A DNA stretch of 64,000 nucleotides from Marinifilum sp. N1E240 (GTDB taxonomy: Bacteria; Bacteroidota; Bacteroidia; Bacteroidales; Marinifilaceae), in assembly GCF_009295825.1 (NCBI RefSeq), contig NZ_WHKF01000001.1, positions 647,088-711,087 on the forward strand, read 5' to 3'. Under the pieces are notes generated by a model. The model made no database searches and was not told where the DNA came from. It worked only from the letters and a program-made list of their open reading frames with translations. The position numbers and the translations under genes were made by a program. Shown here piece after piece: positions 8,022 through 17,380 of this stretch; position 1 is the stretch's first letter; the number at the start of each line of letters is the position of its first letter.

Positions 8022-11000
8022 TTATTTGAGGATCACTAATTTTTGAAATTTATTTACTGTTTTTCCATTATCGGCTCTTACTTTTACACGATAGAAGTAA
8101 ACGCCACGACCAATGGAGTTTCCAAAATCATCTTTCCCATCCCATTGTATTGGTCCTACTCGCTTGCTTGTAGCGTTAAAACTTGTTTCGATGGTTTTGA
8201 TTAATTTACCTGAAACGGTTAAAATTTGTATTAAAACATCCAGATCGCTTGAAGTTTTGTTGTGTTCAAAATAAAAGCCTGTATTTGTAGTAAATGGATT
8301 AGGGTAATTCAGAACATGCTTAATTACTAAATCAGCGTTTTCAGCGACAACAAATTCTAAACTGCTTTCCGAAGAATTATTAACATTGTCCCAAACTTTT
8401 AATTGAATTTCATGTTCGCCTGTCTCTAGTTCGCTAAGTTGATAGGTAATTTTACCCTTTTTATAATTGTCTAAATCAGATTCATAAAAATCATTAAGAT
8501 CAATTGCTTGATCTGTGTTTCGATCAAGAATTGCGATGATATCGTGTCCAATTGAAGTGCCGGTTGTATTGATTCCACTTGAATCTCTAACAACAGCAAG
8601 AAGGAGTGGGTTAAGATCAGTTATTCCACCTGGAGTAAATTGCTCATCATTCATATACAATTCGATATCAGGACCTAAATTATCATTTGATGCGTTAGGA
8701 TTGGTACCACCAACAACAATTGTATTGGTAAATCCGGCAGCATCCGAATTGCCATCAGTAGCATAATATGAAATTTTTCCATAGCCAAACTGATAGTTTA
8801 TATCCTTTGGAACAAAGAATGTAAATTCAAAATTGCCATTGTTAACGCTTGCTTTCCCTTTGTATAAAACATTAGATTGTTCGGAATACTCAAAAGGATT
8901 TCCATCGTTACCCTTAGTTATTTTATCAACTTTTTTATCCAGAACTGTTGGGTACAGGGTTCCATTAAAACTATTTAAATCACTACCTGTACTTGCAATA
9001 ATTTTGCCTGATATTTTAATTTCGCTCAAAGCTTTTAGAGTATCAACTGCTTGCGAAATATCAACATCGTTGATCATAGATGTAATTGCATTGTGTTGAG
9101 GGTAATTTAATTTTAAAGCAGGATCACCTAACAAAGTAAAATTTCGCTTATTAATTCCCGAAGCAGTAGCATTTTTTGTATTTCGCATAATATCGCCTAA
9201 ACGATAAAATTCACCTTCTTCATCTTTCTCAAATACGAAATTGTAAAAGTTTTGATTCAGGCTGAAGTTAGGAGATGAAAAGACAAGGCGAGTAGTCGTG
9301 AAAAGTCCAATACCACCGCCGTTATCTCTCAGAAAAACGATCTCACCGGCTGATAATTTTTTATAATTATCGAACCTGCTAAATTCACAAGTCGCAGTCA
9401 TGAAAAGAGGCAATCGATCCGAATTTTGCCATGAAAGAATATCATCGGTCATAAGAATGTGTTCATGGGCTAAACCATTTTCATTTCCATGCCCAGTATA
9501 ATTTATGATCAAACTTCCTTTATTAACATTTTCGTTAATTTCAATATTAACATCAGGATATTCCTGACCAGCTGAACTGGTTATTTGTTCGTAATCGTCT
9601 AAAAAAATACGTTGAACTTTATATTGTGGATAATTGTCTTCCACCTGTACAGCCAAATAATTGGCATCTCTCATATGAGTATTGTTGTCCTCATCATCAC
9701 CAATAATACAAATAGCAGTTTGCCAATCTCCTTTTGTATTGTTATTGTAATTTGTGATTTTTGAAGTAACAATTTGTGCTTCTTCACTTGTATTAACAGG
9801 TAATCGACCAATTCCTATGTCAACTAAACCGCTTGCTTCTCCTTCGTTGTCATCCAATAGTCCAAAAAAATCATCGGTAACAAATGATTGTGTTGGACTG
9901 AGAGAATTTTCCGATTGGTAGGTTAAAATTTTATTCGTGTTGCTTTCACTTGACAATTTGTTATCGAAAGAACCATCACCAAATAGAAGTAGATATTTAA
10001 TCATATCCGATTCATTAGTAGATCTATCGTAAAACATCTTTACAAAATTTCTAATCGCCGCAACATCAGGAGCACCTGACGAAAATTCATTAAAAATACT
10101 TTCCTGATCAATAACACTAACCTTTAGATTGTCGTTATTTTTATGGTAATTGGCTATTTGCTCGGCATAACTCATAAACCTTGAATTGCTAATGATTAGC
10201 ATATCCAACTGATCTAATGAGTGTAAGTTTTGATTTTGAATGCTGCCTACAATTTCAGGGTTAGGAAATTCACCATCTGGATTCAGAACAACAAATTCTT
10301 TTAGATTGGTTGTACTGGTGTTAAATTCTCCTACAGTACCAGCTATTGATAATTGTATTTGTTTGATATTGCTATGATCTGTAATATCCCAAACCAGAGT
10401 TGATGCCTTGCAATTTTGAATCTGAAATTTAGAAATAAGTCCTGCGCCAACAGATTCTTTATCTCGAAAAGACATTTGAGAATCAGTAAAAATTAACTCT
10501 CTTCGTGCATTTACTCTTAAAAAATCTAACCAGCCAATTGATGAAGCCGAACTTTTTTGATAGTTAATAGAGATGCTAAAGTTATCAGAGTTGGGAATAA
10601 ATTCGGTAAAAACCTCTTCTTTAAGGGATGCATAATTTGCGGTATAGCTACCAGTATTGACGGCTGTAAGATTGACTTCTCCTATGTTTTGAGATCCGGA
10701 AATTAATTCAAATTTTGTTGTTGATGATGATCGAGCTGCCAGGTTAACTCCTATTTTTATTGGAGAATTGGCTTTTAAATTAGGAAATGAAAATTCGAAA
10801 TGATGTTCTGTCGAGACATCAAATTCGGTTCCCAACCACAATCTACCTGATTCTAAAAGATTGGTTTTATCCACATCAAAAACACGGTAATCGTTAAAAG
10901 AATTAACAGTAGTATTAAATGTACTTTCGGAATTGTTAATGGGTATGATTGATGGATTGCCTTTGTCCGAAGTTAAAAAATAGAATGATTTATCTGAGTA

Positions 11001-11798
11001 TAAGTGATTTTTATGAATAAATTCAGATTTACTATTATCAAAGGACCATGATCTTGGACCAGAAGCATAAAACAGAATAAAATCACCAGAATTAAAAACT
11101 CCATCATTACCATTATTCATATATATTGGAACAAGAGGAAGATCATCGATTGTTTCTTCTGAGTTGATTTTTGAAAGCATACCTCCATATCCATAAACTC
11201 GCACTTGTGCAGGATTGCTTATGCCCATATGTATTAATTGGTCATAGGTGATTTTATGAACAGCACTTGTATCAACAGAAATCTTAATCCAATTTCCAGA
11301 GGATAACACCGAGTTCATAGAATAAGTTTTAGCTTTTGGGCTGGATTTACTTTGTGTTTCTTTGTTAAACTTTATTTTAAAAGCAACTAGTTTTTCAATT
11401 TTTCCGTTTACCGGATTTTTTCGAAATGGTATAAATTGAACTTGTTGGTATGTGTTTTTTCGAATAATAACAGATAGAATTTTAGGTGTTATAATATTCG
11501 GAAAAGATTTATTTCGTAAAATTTGTGCTTCTTCGGAACTTAACGGATCGAATTGCGTATCCAATAACTCAACAGAGAATATATCTCCAATTGAACCAGT
11601 TCTTTGAAGATGAGAAAACATAGGCAACCAATTGTTTGTCTCGTCAATTGAAGCTCCTTGAAAGCGTAAAGAAGTGATTTTTTCTCCTTTGGGAGAGAAA
11701 ATATACGCTTCTTGCCAGGATAATTTGAATTCTTTGCTTGTTTGTCCAAAAGAGTTGAGACAAAACAATAAAGTAACAATAAGGATTTTGTAACGCAT
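8022..11798 (-). CDS. porU: Type IX secretion system sortase PorU
   Basis: Cell-surface gingipain-type (C25) cysteine peptidase that cleaves the C-terminal signal of T9SS cargo and links cargo to surface lipopolysaccharide. The 1258 residues begin with a signal peptide (MRYKILIVTLLFCLNSFG). The C25 domain spans roughly residues 520-880; the candidate catalytic His770 lies in NYTGHGNENG and Cys804 in TATCEFSRFD. The last 100 residues hold a CTD-like beta domain (LNYPNPFTTNTGFYF, GRGVYFYRVKV, FQKLVIL), which PorU proteins are known to keep. It is the first gene of porU-porV-ispF and diverges from gldJ across 340 bp. No defect seen. Confidence 0.94.
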   Translation of the reverse strand: MRYKILIVTLLFCLNSFGQTSKEFKLSWQEAYIFSPKGEKITSLRFQGASIDETNNWLPMFSHLQRTGSIGDIFSVELLDTQFDPLSSEEAQILRNKSFPNIITPKILSVIIRKNTYQQVQFIPFRKNPVNGKIEKLVAFKIKFNKETQSKSSPKAKTYSMNSVLSSGNWIKISVDTSAVHKITYDQLIHMGISNPAQVRVYGYGGMLSKINSEETIDDLPLVPIYMNNGNDGVFNSGDFILFYASGPRSWSFDNSKSEFIHKNHLYSDKSFYFLTSDKGNPSIIPINNSESTFNTTVNSFNDYRVFDVDKTNLLESGRLWLGTEFDVSTEHHFEFSFPNLKANSPIKIGVNLAARSSSTTKFELISGSQNIGEVNLTAVNTGSYTANYASLKEEVFTEFIPNSDNFSISINYQKSSASSIGWLDFLRVNARRELIFTDSQMSFRDKESVGAGLISKFQIQNCKASTLVWDITDHSNIKQIQLSIAGTVGEFNTSTTNLKEFVVLNPDGEFPNPEIVGSIQNQNLHSLDQLDMLIISNSRFMSYAEQIANYHKNNDNLKVSVIDQESIFNEFSSGAPDVAAIRNFVKMFYDRSTNESDMIKYLLLFGDGSFDNKLSSESNTNKILTYQSENSLSPTQSFVTDDFFGLLDDNEGEASGLVDIGIGRLPVNTSEEAQIVTSKITNYNNNTKGDWQTAICIIGDDEDNNTHMRDANYLAVQVEDNYPQYKVQRIFLDDYEQITSSAGQEYPDVNIEINENVNKGSLIINYTGHGNENGLAHEHILMTDDILSWQNSDRLPLFMTATCEFSRFDNYKKLSAGEIVFLRDNGGGIGLFTTTRLVFSSPNFSLNQNFYNFVFEKDEEGEFYRLGDIMRNTKNATASGINKRNFTLLGDPALKLNYPQHNAITSMINDVDISQAVDTLKALSEIKISGKIIASTGSDLNSFNGTLYPTVLDKKVDKITKGNDGNPFEYSEQSNVLYKGKASVNNGNFEFTFFVPKDINYQFGYGKISYYATDGNSDAAGFTNTIVVGGTNPNASNDNLGPDIELYMNDEQFTPGGITDLNPLLLAVVRDSSGINTTGTSIGHDIIAILDRNTDQAIDLNDFYESDLDNYKKGKITYQLSELETGEHEIQLKVWDNVNNSSESSLEFVVAENADLVIKHVLNYPNPFTTNTGFYFEHNKTSSDLDVLIQILTVSGKLIKTIETSFNATSKRVGPIQWDGKDDFGNSIGRGVYFYRVKVRADNGKTVNKFQKLVILK

Positions 11799-12138
11799 AC
11801 TGAGTTTTACCTTTAGAGAATTTTATGACAGAATTAATGCAAAATAAACAAAACTTTATACAAAGGCTATTAATCTGTTTATGATATAAAAATGATTCAA
11901 AATGAATATTAATTGAATAAGATTTAGTTAAATGTGTTTTGAATCAAATGGTTAGAGTTGTAATGAAGTGTTTGTATTGATTTGATTAGAGTAAGAAGTT
12001 AAATAAAGAAAATGATGTGTAAAGAAAAATGTTAAATATTTAGTGTAAAAACTAAAAATAGATACAATAAATTTCATACACTTTTAGTTATATTTGTTGA
12101 GTTAAGTATTTTTGAAGATAAACTACATTCAATCTATT
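11799..12138. other. Gene-free divergent region between porU and gldJ
   Basis: 340 bp of A+T-rich DNA with no credible reading frame. It must hold the promoters of both T9SS genes. On the plus strand one TAnnTTTG box is visible (12089-12096); no convincing box was seen for porU and no clear operator. Confidence 0.6.
12089..12096 (+). promoter_or_regulatory. Putative -7 box of the gldJ promoter
   Basis: TATATTTG fits the Bacteroidota -7 consensus TAnnTTTG and lies 42 bp before the gldJ ATG. No good TTG at the -33 spacing is seen, so the call is tentative. Confidence 0.4.
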
Positions 12139-13653
12139 ATGAAACTAAAATCTAGCATAGTTATTGCTGTTTTTGCTACAAGTTTAATGATCTTCCCATC
12201 GTGTTCGAAGGTTAAAAATCTTGTAGGTAAGGGAGAAAAATCTAAAACCACAGGTTGGGCATACAACGATCCTGATAACGGAGGCTTTGAATATCATAGC
12301 GGTTATGAGCAGAAAACTGGTCCTGGCTTAAAATTTATACAAGGTGGTACATTTACTATGGGTAGAACTCAGCAAGATGTAATGTACGATTGGAATAATG
12401 TTCCAAGAAGAGTTACAGTCCCTTCTTTTTATATTGACGAAACTGAAGTACGTAATGTTGATTATTTGGAATACTTACACTGGATTCAACGAGTATATGT
12501 TTCATATCCTGAAGTTTATAAAAAGGCATTGCCTGATACATTGGTTTGGCGTAACGAATTAGCGTACAACGAACCGTATGTAAATAACTATTTGCGTCAT
12601 CCAGCTTATGCTGAATATCCTGTAGTTGGAGTTTCGTGGGAACAAGCCGTTGATTTTTGCGAATGGCGTACTGATCGTGTAAATGAAAGAATTCTTATCG
12701 ATAAAGGAATTCTTAATGATGACCCAGCTCAAAGAGATGAAAATAATTTTAATACTCAAGCATATTTAGCAGGACAATACGAAGGTGCCGTAAATAAAAA
12801 TCTTCCTGATTTAGATCCAGATAATGAAGAAAGATCAGTTCGTTGGACGGATGGAATTCTTCTTCCTAAATATCGACTTCCTTCAGAAGCTGAGTGGGAA
12901 TATGCAGCAACTGCATTAATTGGAAACTCAGAAGAGGAAAGAATTACTGATAAAAAGATTTTTCCATGGAATGGTCACTGGGTTAGAAACGAGAATAAGA
13001 AAGTTCGTGGTAAAATGATGGCTAACTTTGCTCGTGGTCGTGGAGATTATATGGGAACAGCAGGAGCACTTAATGATGGTGGAGATGTTACTGTGCCGGT
13101 AAATTCATTTTGGCCTAACGATTTCGGTCTGTATTGTATGGCTGGTAATGTGAGCGAATGGGTTGCTGATGTTTATCGCCCAATGTCACCTGAGGATATT
13201 GCTGAATTTAATCCATATAGAGGTAATGTATTTAAAACACCTGTTCGTGATGAAGAAGGTAATATTGCCGAGAAGGATAGTTTAGGACGCTTGCGTTACA
13301 GAACACAAACCGATGAAGAATTAGTAGGTAGAGAGAATTATAAAACAGCTGATAACAGAAACTATAGAGATGGAGATGTTTCATCAAGTATCGTACCTGA
13401 TTATGAGTGGAATAACCCAGAGCATCAAACAAAAGGTTCAAGTCGAATGTATGTTCAGGGTAGAGGTCAGGATGGTAGTGACTTTAGTTCTATGGTAACG
13501 GACAATTCAAGAGTTTATAAAGGTGGATCATGGAAAGATAGAGCTTACTGGATGGCACCAAGTGCTCGCAGATTCATGGATCAGAAAGAAGCTCGTGACG
13601 ATATCGGTTTCCGTTGTGCTATGACTCGAGTTGGTAGACCAACCCAAAAATAA
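12139..13653 (+). CDS. gldJ: Gliding motility / type IX secretion lipoprotein GldJ
   Basis: Outer-membrane lipoprotein needed in Flavobacterium-type gliding and for stability of T9SS components. I start at the ATG at 12139, which gives a lipoprotein signal (MKLKSSIVIAVFATSLMIFPSC, Cys22); the upstream TTG at 12112 would bury the signal. Most of the 504 residues form a formylglycine-generating-enzyme/sulfatase-modifying fold (GLKFIQGGTFTMGRTQ, VVGVSWEQAVDFCEW, YRLPSEAEWEYAA, CMAGNVSEWVADVY, SWKDRAYWMAPSARRF, GFRCAM). TGWAYNDPDNGGFEY near the N-terminus is typical of GldJ and not GldK. Divergent from porU-porV and followed by a strong terminator. The paralogue GldK is the alternative, less likely given the neighbours. 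Confidence 0.9.
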   Translation: MKLKSSIVIAVFATSLMIFPSCSKVKNLVGKGEKSKTTGWAYNDPDNGGFEYHSGYEQKTGPGLKFIQGGTFTMGRTQQDVMYDWNNVPRRVTVPSFYIDETEVRNVDYLEYLHWIQRVYVSYPEVYKKALPDTLVWRNELAYNEPYVNNYLRHPAYAEYPVVGVSWEQAVDFCEWRTDRVNERILIDKGILNDDPAQRDENNFNTQAYLAGQYEGAVNKNLPDLDPDNEERSVRWTDGILLPKYRLPSEAEWEYAATALIGNSEEERITDKKIFPWNGHWVRNENKKVRGKMMANFARGRGDYMGTAGALNDGGDVTVPVNSFWPNDFGLYCMAGNVSEWVADVYRPMSPEDIAEFNPYRGNVFKTPVRDEEGNIAEKDSLGRLRYRTQTDEELVGRENYKTADNRNYRDGDVSSSIVPDYEWNNPEHQTKGSSRMYVQGRGQDGSDFSSMVTDNSRVYKGGSWKDRAYWMAPSARRFMDQKEARDDIGFRCAMTRVGRPTQK

Positions 13654-13679
13654 TTTGAAGTAGTTATTCAAAATAATTC

Positions 13680-13710
13680 AACCCCATTCTTTTTAAGAAT
13701 GGGGTTTTTT
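13680..13710 (+). terminator. Intrinsic terminator after gldJ
   Basis: A perfect 12-bp stem (AACCCCATTCTT at 13680-13691, complement at 13695-13706) with a TTT loop and a T run to 13710, 27 bp after the gldJ stop. Confidence 0.92.
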
Positions 13711-13759
13711 ATTTGATTTTATTAATTTCGTTCGTTGAAACTTTATTGAATACATCCAT

Positions 13760-15049
13760 ATGTCCAAATCATATATTTACAGTCTTTTCGAAAAATATCC
13801 GGTAGTTGTAACCGATACTAGAAAAATAGTTCCAAATTCAATATTTTTTGCTTTAAAAGGAGCAAATTTTAATGGTAATAAATTTGCAGAAGCCGCTATT
13901 CAAAAAGGATGTAAATATGCTATTGTAGATGAAAAAGAACACGTTAGAAGCGAAGCTTGTATTTTGGTTGAAGATGTTTTAACATGCCTGCAGGAATTGG
14001 CAAAAGAACATAGACGTTCATTAAACATTCCAATACTTGCAATTACAGGAACTAATGGAAAAACAACTACAAAGGAGTTGGTGAATGAAGTTTTAAAAAG
14101 GAAGTTCAGTACTTATGCGACTCAAGGAAATTTAAACAACCACATTGGAGTGCCGTTAACATTGTTGGCGATGACAAAAGAAACAGATTTTGGCATAGTT
14201 GAAATGGGTGCAAATCATCCGGAAGAAATTAAGTTTTTGTGCGAAATTTGTGAACCAAACTTTGGTTTGATTACCAATGTTGGAAAGGCTCATTTAGAAG
14301 GATTTGGCTCGTTTGAGGGTGTAAAGAAAACAAAGAAAGAACTTTACGATTATTTACAAGGCAAAGGAAAAGTTTTTGTCAATAGAGATAATCAACATTT
14401 ATTAGGAATGTTGAATGATCAGGAAATTTACTCCTACGGAAATTCGGAGGAAGCAAATAGTAAAGCAAGATTTTTACAAGCTGAACCATATCTAATTCTA
14501 GAATTAAGATCTGCTAAAATTGGTAAGTTGTATATCAAAACCAAATTGATTGGTGGATATAATTATGAAAATGCATTAGCAGCAGTTACAATTGGGCGAT
14601 ACTTTAATATCGAAGAGATTGTTATAAAAGAGGCATTGGAAGCTTACGAGCCAAGTAATAACAGGTCTCAACTAAAGAAAACAGACAGGAATGTTTTGTT
14701 TTTGGATGCTTATAATGCTAACCCAAGTAGTATGAATGTTGCCATTACAAATTTTGCCAATTTAAAGGTGAAAAATAAGCTCGTTATTTTAGGTGATATG
14801 CTGGAGTTGGGTGATGATTCGGAAAAAGAGCATTTGGCACTTATTGATTTGTTAGATGAAAAAGGTTTGAAAAAGGTTTATTTGGTAGGAAATATTTTTT
14901 CCAAAGTGAATACCAGGAGCAATTGTAAAACTTTCAAATTAGTAGACGAGCTAGGTACTGAATTGAAACAAGAGGAAGTAAAAAATTATTATATCCTGAT
15001 AAAAGGATCGCGGGGAATTCAATTGGAAAAAGTTATAGAGGAGTTGTAG
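13760..15049 (+). CDS. murF: UDP-MurNAc-tripeptide--D-Ala-D-Ala ligase
   Basis: Cytosolic Mur ligase that adds D-alanyl-D-alanine to the UDP-MurNAc tripeptide, the last soluble step of peptidoglycan precursor synthesis. The 429 residues carry the N-terminal Mur domain (DTRKIVPNSIFFALKG), the ATP loop ITGTNGKTTTKE at about residues 95-106, the NLNNHIGVPLTLL and EMGANHPEEI motifs typical of MurF, and the C-terminal ligase domain with DAYNANPSSM and LGDMLELG. It lies just after the gldJ terminator, so it must have its own promoter. The next gene begins 2 bp after its stop with a good ribosome binding site. Confidence 0.96.
   Translation: MSKSYIYSLFEKYPVVVTDTRKIVPNSIFFALKGANFNGNKFAEAAIQKGCKYAIVDEKEHVRSEACILVEDVLTCLQELAKEHRRSLNIPILAITGTNGKTTTKELVNEVLKRKFSTYATQGNLNNHIGVPLTLLAMTKETDFGIVEMGANHPEEIKFLCEICEPNFGLITNVGKAHLEGFGSFEGVKKTKKELYDYLQGKGKVFVNRDNQHLLGMLNDQEIYSYGNSEEANSKARFLQAEPYLILELRSAKIGKLYIKTKLIGGYNYENALAAVTIGRYFNIEEIVIKEALEAYEPSNNRSQLKKTDRNVLFLDAYNANPSSMNVAITNFANLKVKNKLVILGDMLELGDDSEKEHLALIDLLDEKGLKKVYLVGNIFSKVNTRSNCKTFKLVDELGTELKQEEVKNYYILIKGSRGIQLEKVIEEL
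15038..15043 (+). promoter_or_regulatory. Shine-Dalgarno-like site of the Gdx exporter
   Basis: GAGGAG ends 8 nt before the ATG at 15052, inside the end of murF. It supports the chosen start and coupled translation. Confidence 0.55.
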
Positions 15050-15051
15050 AT

Positions 15052-15378
15052 ATGGGGATAGCATGGGTTTATTTGATTGTGGCAGGACTTTTTGAAGCGG
15101 TATGGGCAATAGGCTTAAAATATGCGCAAGGTTTTACAAAATTGTGGCCTAGTGTGATTACAATTGTAGCAATGGGAATAAGCGTTTATTTCCTGGCTTT
15201 GGCTGTCAAGAATTTGCCAGTTGGAACTGCTTATGCCGTTTGGACAGGAATTGGAGCCTTATCAACAGCAATTTTAGGAATTGTTTTATTTGGAGAACCA
15301 GTTCACTTTTCTCGGATTTTCTTTATGCTACTATTACTAATTGCTATTGTAGGTTTAAAATTTACATCACATGCATAA
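15052..15378 (+). CDS. sugE: Small multidrug resistance family exporter, Gdx/SugE type
   Basis: Inner-membrane SMR protein of 108 residues with four membrane helices that works as a dual-topology dimer. It carries the conserved membrane glutamate (Glu15 in AGLFEAVWAIGLKYAQGFT) and the segment VKNLPVGTAYAVWTGIGA. The WAIGLKYxxGFT form is characteristic of the SugE/Gdx branch, known to exchange guanidinium for protons, rather than of EmrE-type drug pumps. It is 2 bp after murF with a GAGGAG site and so rides on the murF transcript. No guanidine riboswitch is visible. It is convergent with the glycosyltransferase only 10 bp away, and no terminator is seen between them. Confidence 0.88.
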   Translation: MGIAWVYLIVAGLFEAVWAIGLKYAQGFTKLWPSVITIVAMGISVYFLALAVKNLPVGTAYAVWTGIGALSTAILGIVLFGEPVHFSRIFFMLLLLIAIVGLKFTSHA

Positions 15379-15388
15379 GTTAGCATTG

Positions 15389-16417
15389 TTAATGCTTAAA
15401 ATTTAAATCAGAAAATACTTTCTTACTTTTTAAATAATAATCTATAATGAGGCTATTCTGATAGATTTCAGGATGATGTTCTTTGCTTACCAAACGCAAG
15501 GATTGCTTTCTTTTCAGATTGTATTTTTTTAGCAGAGAATAAAAGGACATATGTGCCTTAAATACTGCGGTAAAATTGGAAACCTCCCCGCTCAGTAAAA
15601 ATTTAAAGGCAGCAACACCATCCAGTATCATTCTTGCCAAAAAGGTGAATAAGAGTTTATGCGATGGTAAATTCTTATATAGCATTAGCAAGTTGTTGCG
15701 AAAATTAAGGAATAGCTTGCGTGAACTATGGTTCGGTAAAGTTGCTCCTCCTACATGAAAAACTGTAGAATTTGTATCGCAGATAATTCGATAACCAAGA
15801 TTCTTTATTCTCCAGCAAAGATCAATTTCTTCCATATGTGCAAAGAAATCAGAATCTAAACCACCTGCTTGCTTATAGACTTCAGCTCGAACGAACATGG
15901 CTGCACCACTTGCCCAAAAAATATCAATGTTTTTATCGTATTGTCCCGTATCTTTTTCTATTGAATCCAGAATACGTCCTCGGCAAAAAGGATAACCCAA
16001 ATAGTCAATAAATCCACCTACAGCTCCAGCATATTCAAAATCTGTTTTTTTGTGATAGGCTTTAATTTTAGGCATTGCAGCCGCAATATCTTTATACTTT
16101 TCAAATTGTGTATAAATGGAATCTAACCAATTTTCGGTTACCTCAACATCGGAATTTAAAAGCACAAAATAGGAGTGAGGCAATTGAGCCAAAGCTCGAT
16201 TGTATCCTTCCGCAAAACCGTAGTTCTTATCCAATTGTATTCTTTGTAAATTAGGATAGTTATCCTTTAGAAATGATATAGAATGATCGGTCGAGGCATT
16301 GTCAGCAATAATAACATCAGCCCATTCTCTATTGGAGTGAGTTGTTACCGAAGGAAGAAATTTTTTTAATAATTCCTTGCCGTTCCAGTTTAATATTACA
16401 ATTGCGATGCGATTCAT
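15389..16417 (-). CDS. Family 2 glycosyltransferase (rhamnosyltransferase-like)
   Basis: Inverting GT-A glycosyltransferase that uses a nucleotide sugar, probably for surface polysaccharide or glycolipid. MNRIAIVILNWNGKELL opens the nucleotide-binding fold; IIADNASTD and LLNSDVEV (the DxD-like metal site) follow, then GGLDSDFFAHMEEIDLCWR, the acceptor/catalytic ED region common to WbbL-like enzymes. The C-terminal hydrophobic stretch (LLFTFLARMILDGVAAFKFLL) may contact the membrane. Last gene of a minus-strand run (mtaB, IMPase, acyltransferase, this gene) with gaps of 11 to 48 bp. Sugar and acceptor cannot be read from the sequence. Confidence 0.9.
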   Translation of the reverse strand: MNRIAIVILNWNGKELLKKFLPSVTTHSNREWADVIIADNASTDHSISFLKDNYPNLQRIQLDKNYGFAEGYNRALAQLPHSYFVLLNSDVEVTENWLDSIYTQFEKYKDIAAAMPKIKAYHKKTDFEYAGAVGGFIDYLGYPFCRGRILDSIEKDTGQYDKNIDIFWASGAAMFVRAEVYKQAGGLDSDFFAHMEEIDLCWRIKNLGYRIICDTNSTVFHVGGATLPNHSSRKLFLNFRNNLLMLYKNLPSHKLLFTFLARMILDGVAAFKFLLSGEVSNFTAVFKAHMSFYSLLKKYNLKRKQSLRLVSKEHHPEIYQNSLIIDYYLKSKKVFSDLNFKH

Positions 16418-16459
16418 ATCTTATTTTAAAGTAAAAGGTTCGAATGTAGGGAAGTTAAA

Positions 16460-17332
16460 TTATTGCTTTTTATGCTTCCAGCGTTTATGCGACCAAAGCC
16501 AGTAAGCAGGATTTTTGTTGATTATTTCCTCTAAAACACGAGTGTGTTTTTCGGTAATTTCATTTTCAGCAGTTTCTTTAGGATTATCGAATAAAGGAAT
16601 AAACTCTACTTCGTAATAACCACGCTTAACTTTTTGCATGTTTATAAATACAACTGCTTGATCAAGTTTTTTAGCGATTCGTTCTGTTCCTTGTAAGATT
16701 GGAGTTTCCTGATTTAAGAATTGAGTCCAGTAGTTGATGCTCCTTTTATTAGGTGTTTGATCTCCGATAAATACAGTAAAAGTTGCTTTATTCTCTCTTC
16801 GATACGATAACATTGTTCTCAAAGTATCGTTTTTAGCAAGAGTTTTAGCCCCAAATTTTTCGCGAATTTTGATGTACATTTTATCAAAAGTTCTGTTGTG
16901 TAAAGGTTTATAAATTGGCAATACATTTTCATATCCCCAAATTGGGAAACAAGTCATCCATTCCCAATTACAATAATGACCTAGAATGGCAATTACACTT
17001 CTATTTTCATTTACATATTTATCAGAAATTTCCAAATTTAAGAATTTACATCTTTTTTTAATCTCATCTTCGCTCATAGACCAGAGCTTTATAGTTTCAA
17101 GAAATAAATCACAAAAATGATGGTAAAATTCTTTTCGTAAACGGATAATTTCTTCTTCCGATTTGTCAGGAAAAGCATTTTTCATATTGTTAGTCACAAC
17201 AGCTTTTCGATATCCAATAATTTTGTAAACTATAAAATAAACGAAATCAGAAACAATGTAAAGAACTCCGAGTGGCAGAAAGCTTAGAAGTTTTAAGAAA
17301 CCGTATACGATGTATGAGAGGAAATTTATCAT
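16460..17332 (-). CDS. LpxL/HtrB-type lipid A acyltransferase
   Basis: Inner-membrane acyltransferase expected to add a secondary acyl chain to lipid A or a related lipid. The 290 residues start with a membrane anchor (SYIVYGFLKLLSFLPLGVLYIV). The HX4E catalytic motif is present as GHYCNWEW (His119, Glu124), and FIGDQTP is the family's second conserved block. TERIAKKLDQAVVFINMQ and NPAYWLWSHKRWKHK close the domain as usual. It lies between the IMPase and the glycosyltransferase, so an envelope-lipid operon is plausible. The acyl donor and position are unknown. Confidence 0.92.
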   Translation of the reverse strand: MINFLSYIVYGFLKLLSFLPLGVLYIVSDFVYFIVYKIIGYRKAVVTNNMKNAFPDKSEEEIIRLRKEFYHHFCDLFLETIKLWSMSEDEIKKRCKFLNLEISDKYVNENRSVIAILGHYCNWEWMTCFPIWGYENVLPIYKPLHNRTFDKMYIKIREKFGAKTLAKNDTLRTMLSYRRENKATFTVFIGDQTPNKRSINYWTQFLNQETPILQGTERIAKKLDQAVVFINMQKVKRGYYEVEFIPLFDNPKETAENEITEKHTRVLEEIINKNPAYWLWSHKRWKHKKQ

Positions 17333-17380
17333 TAACTATGTCTTAATTATTTTCTGAAATTACAAAAAAAGATGATTGTT

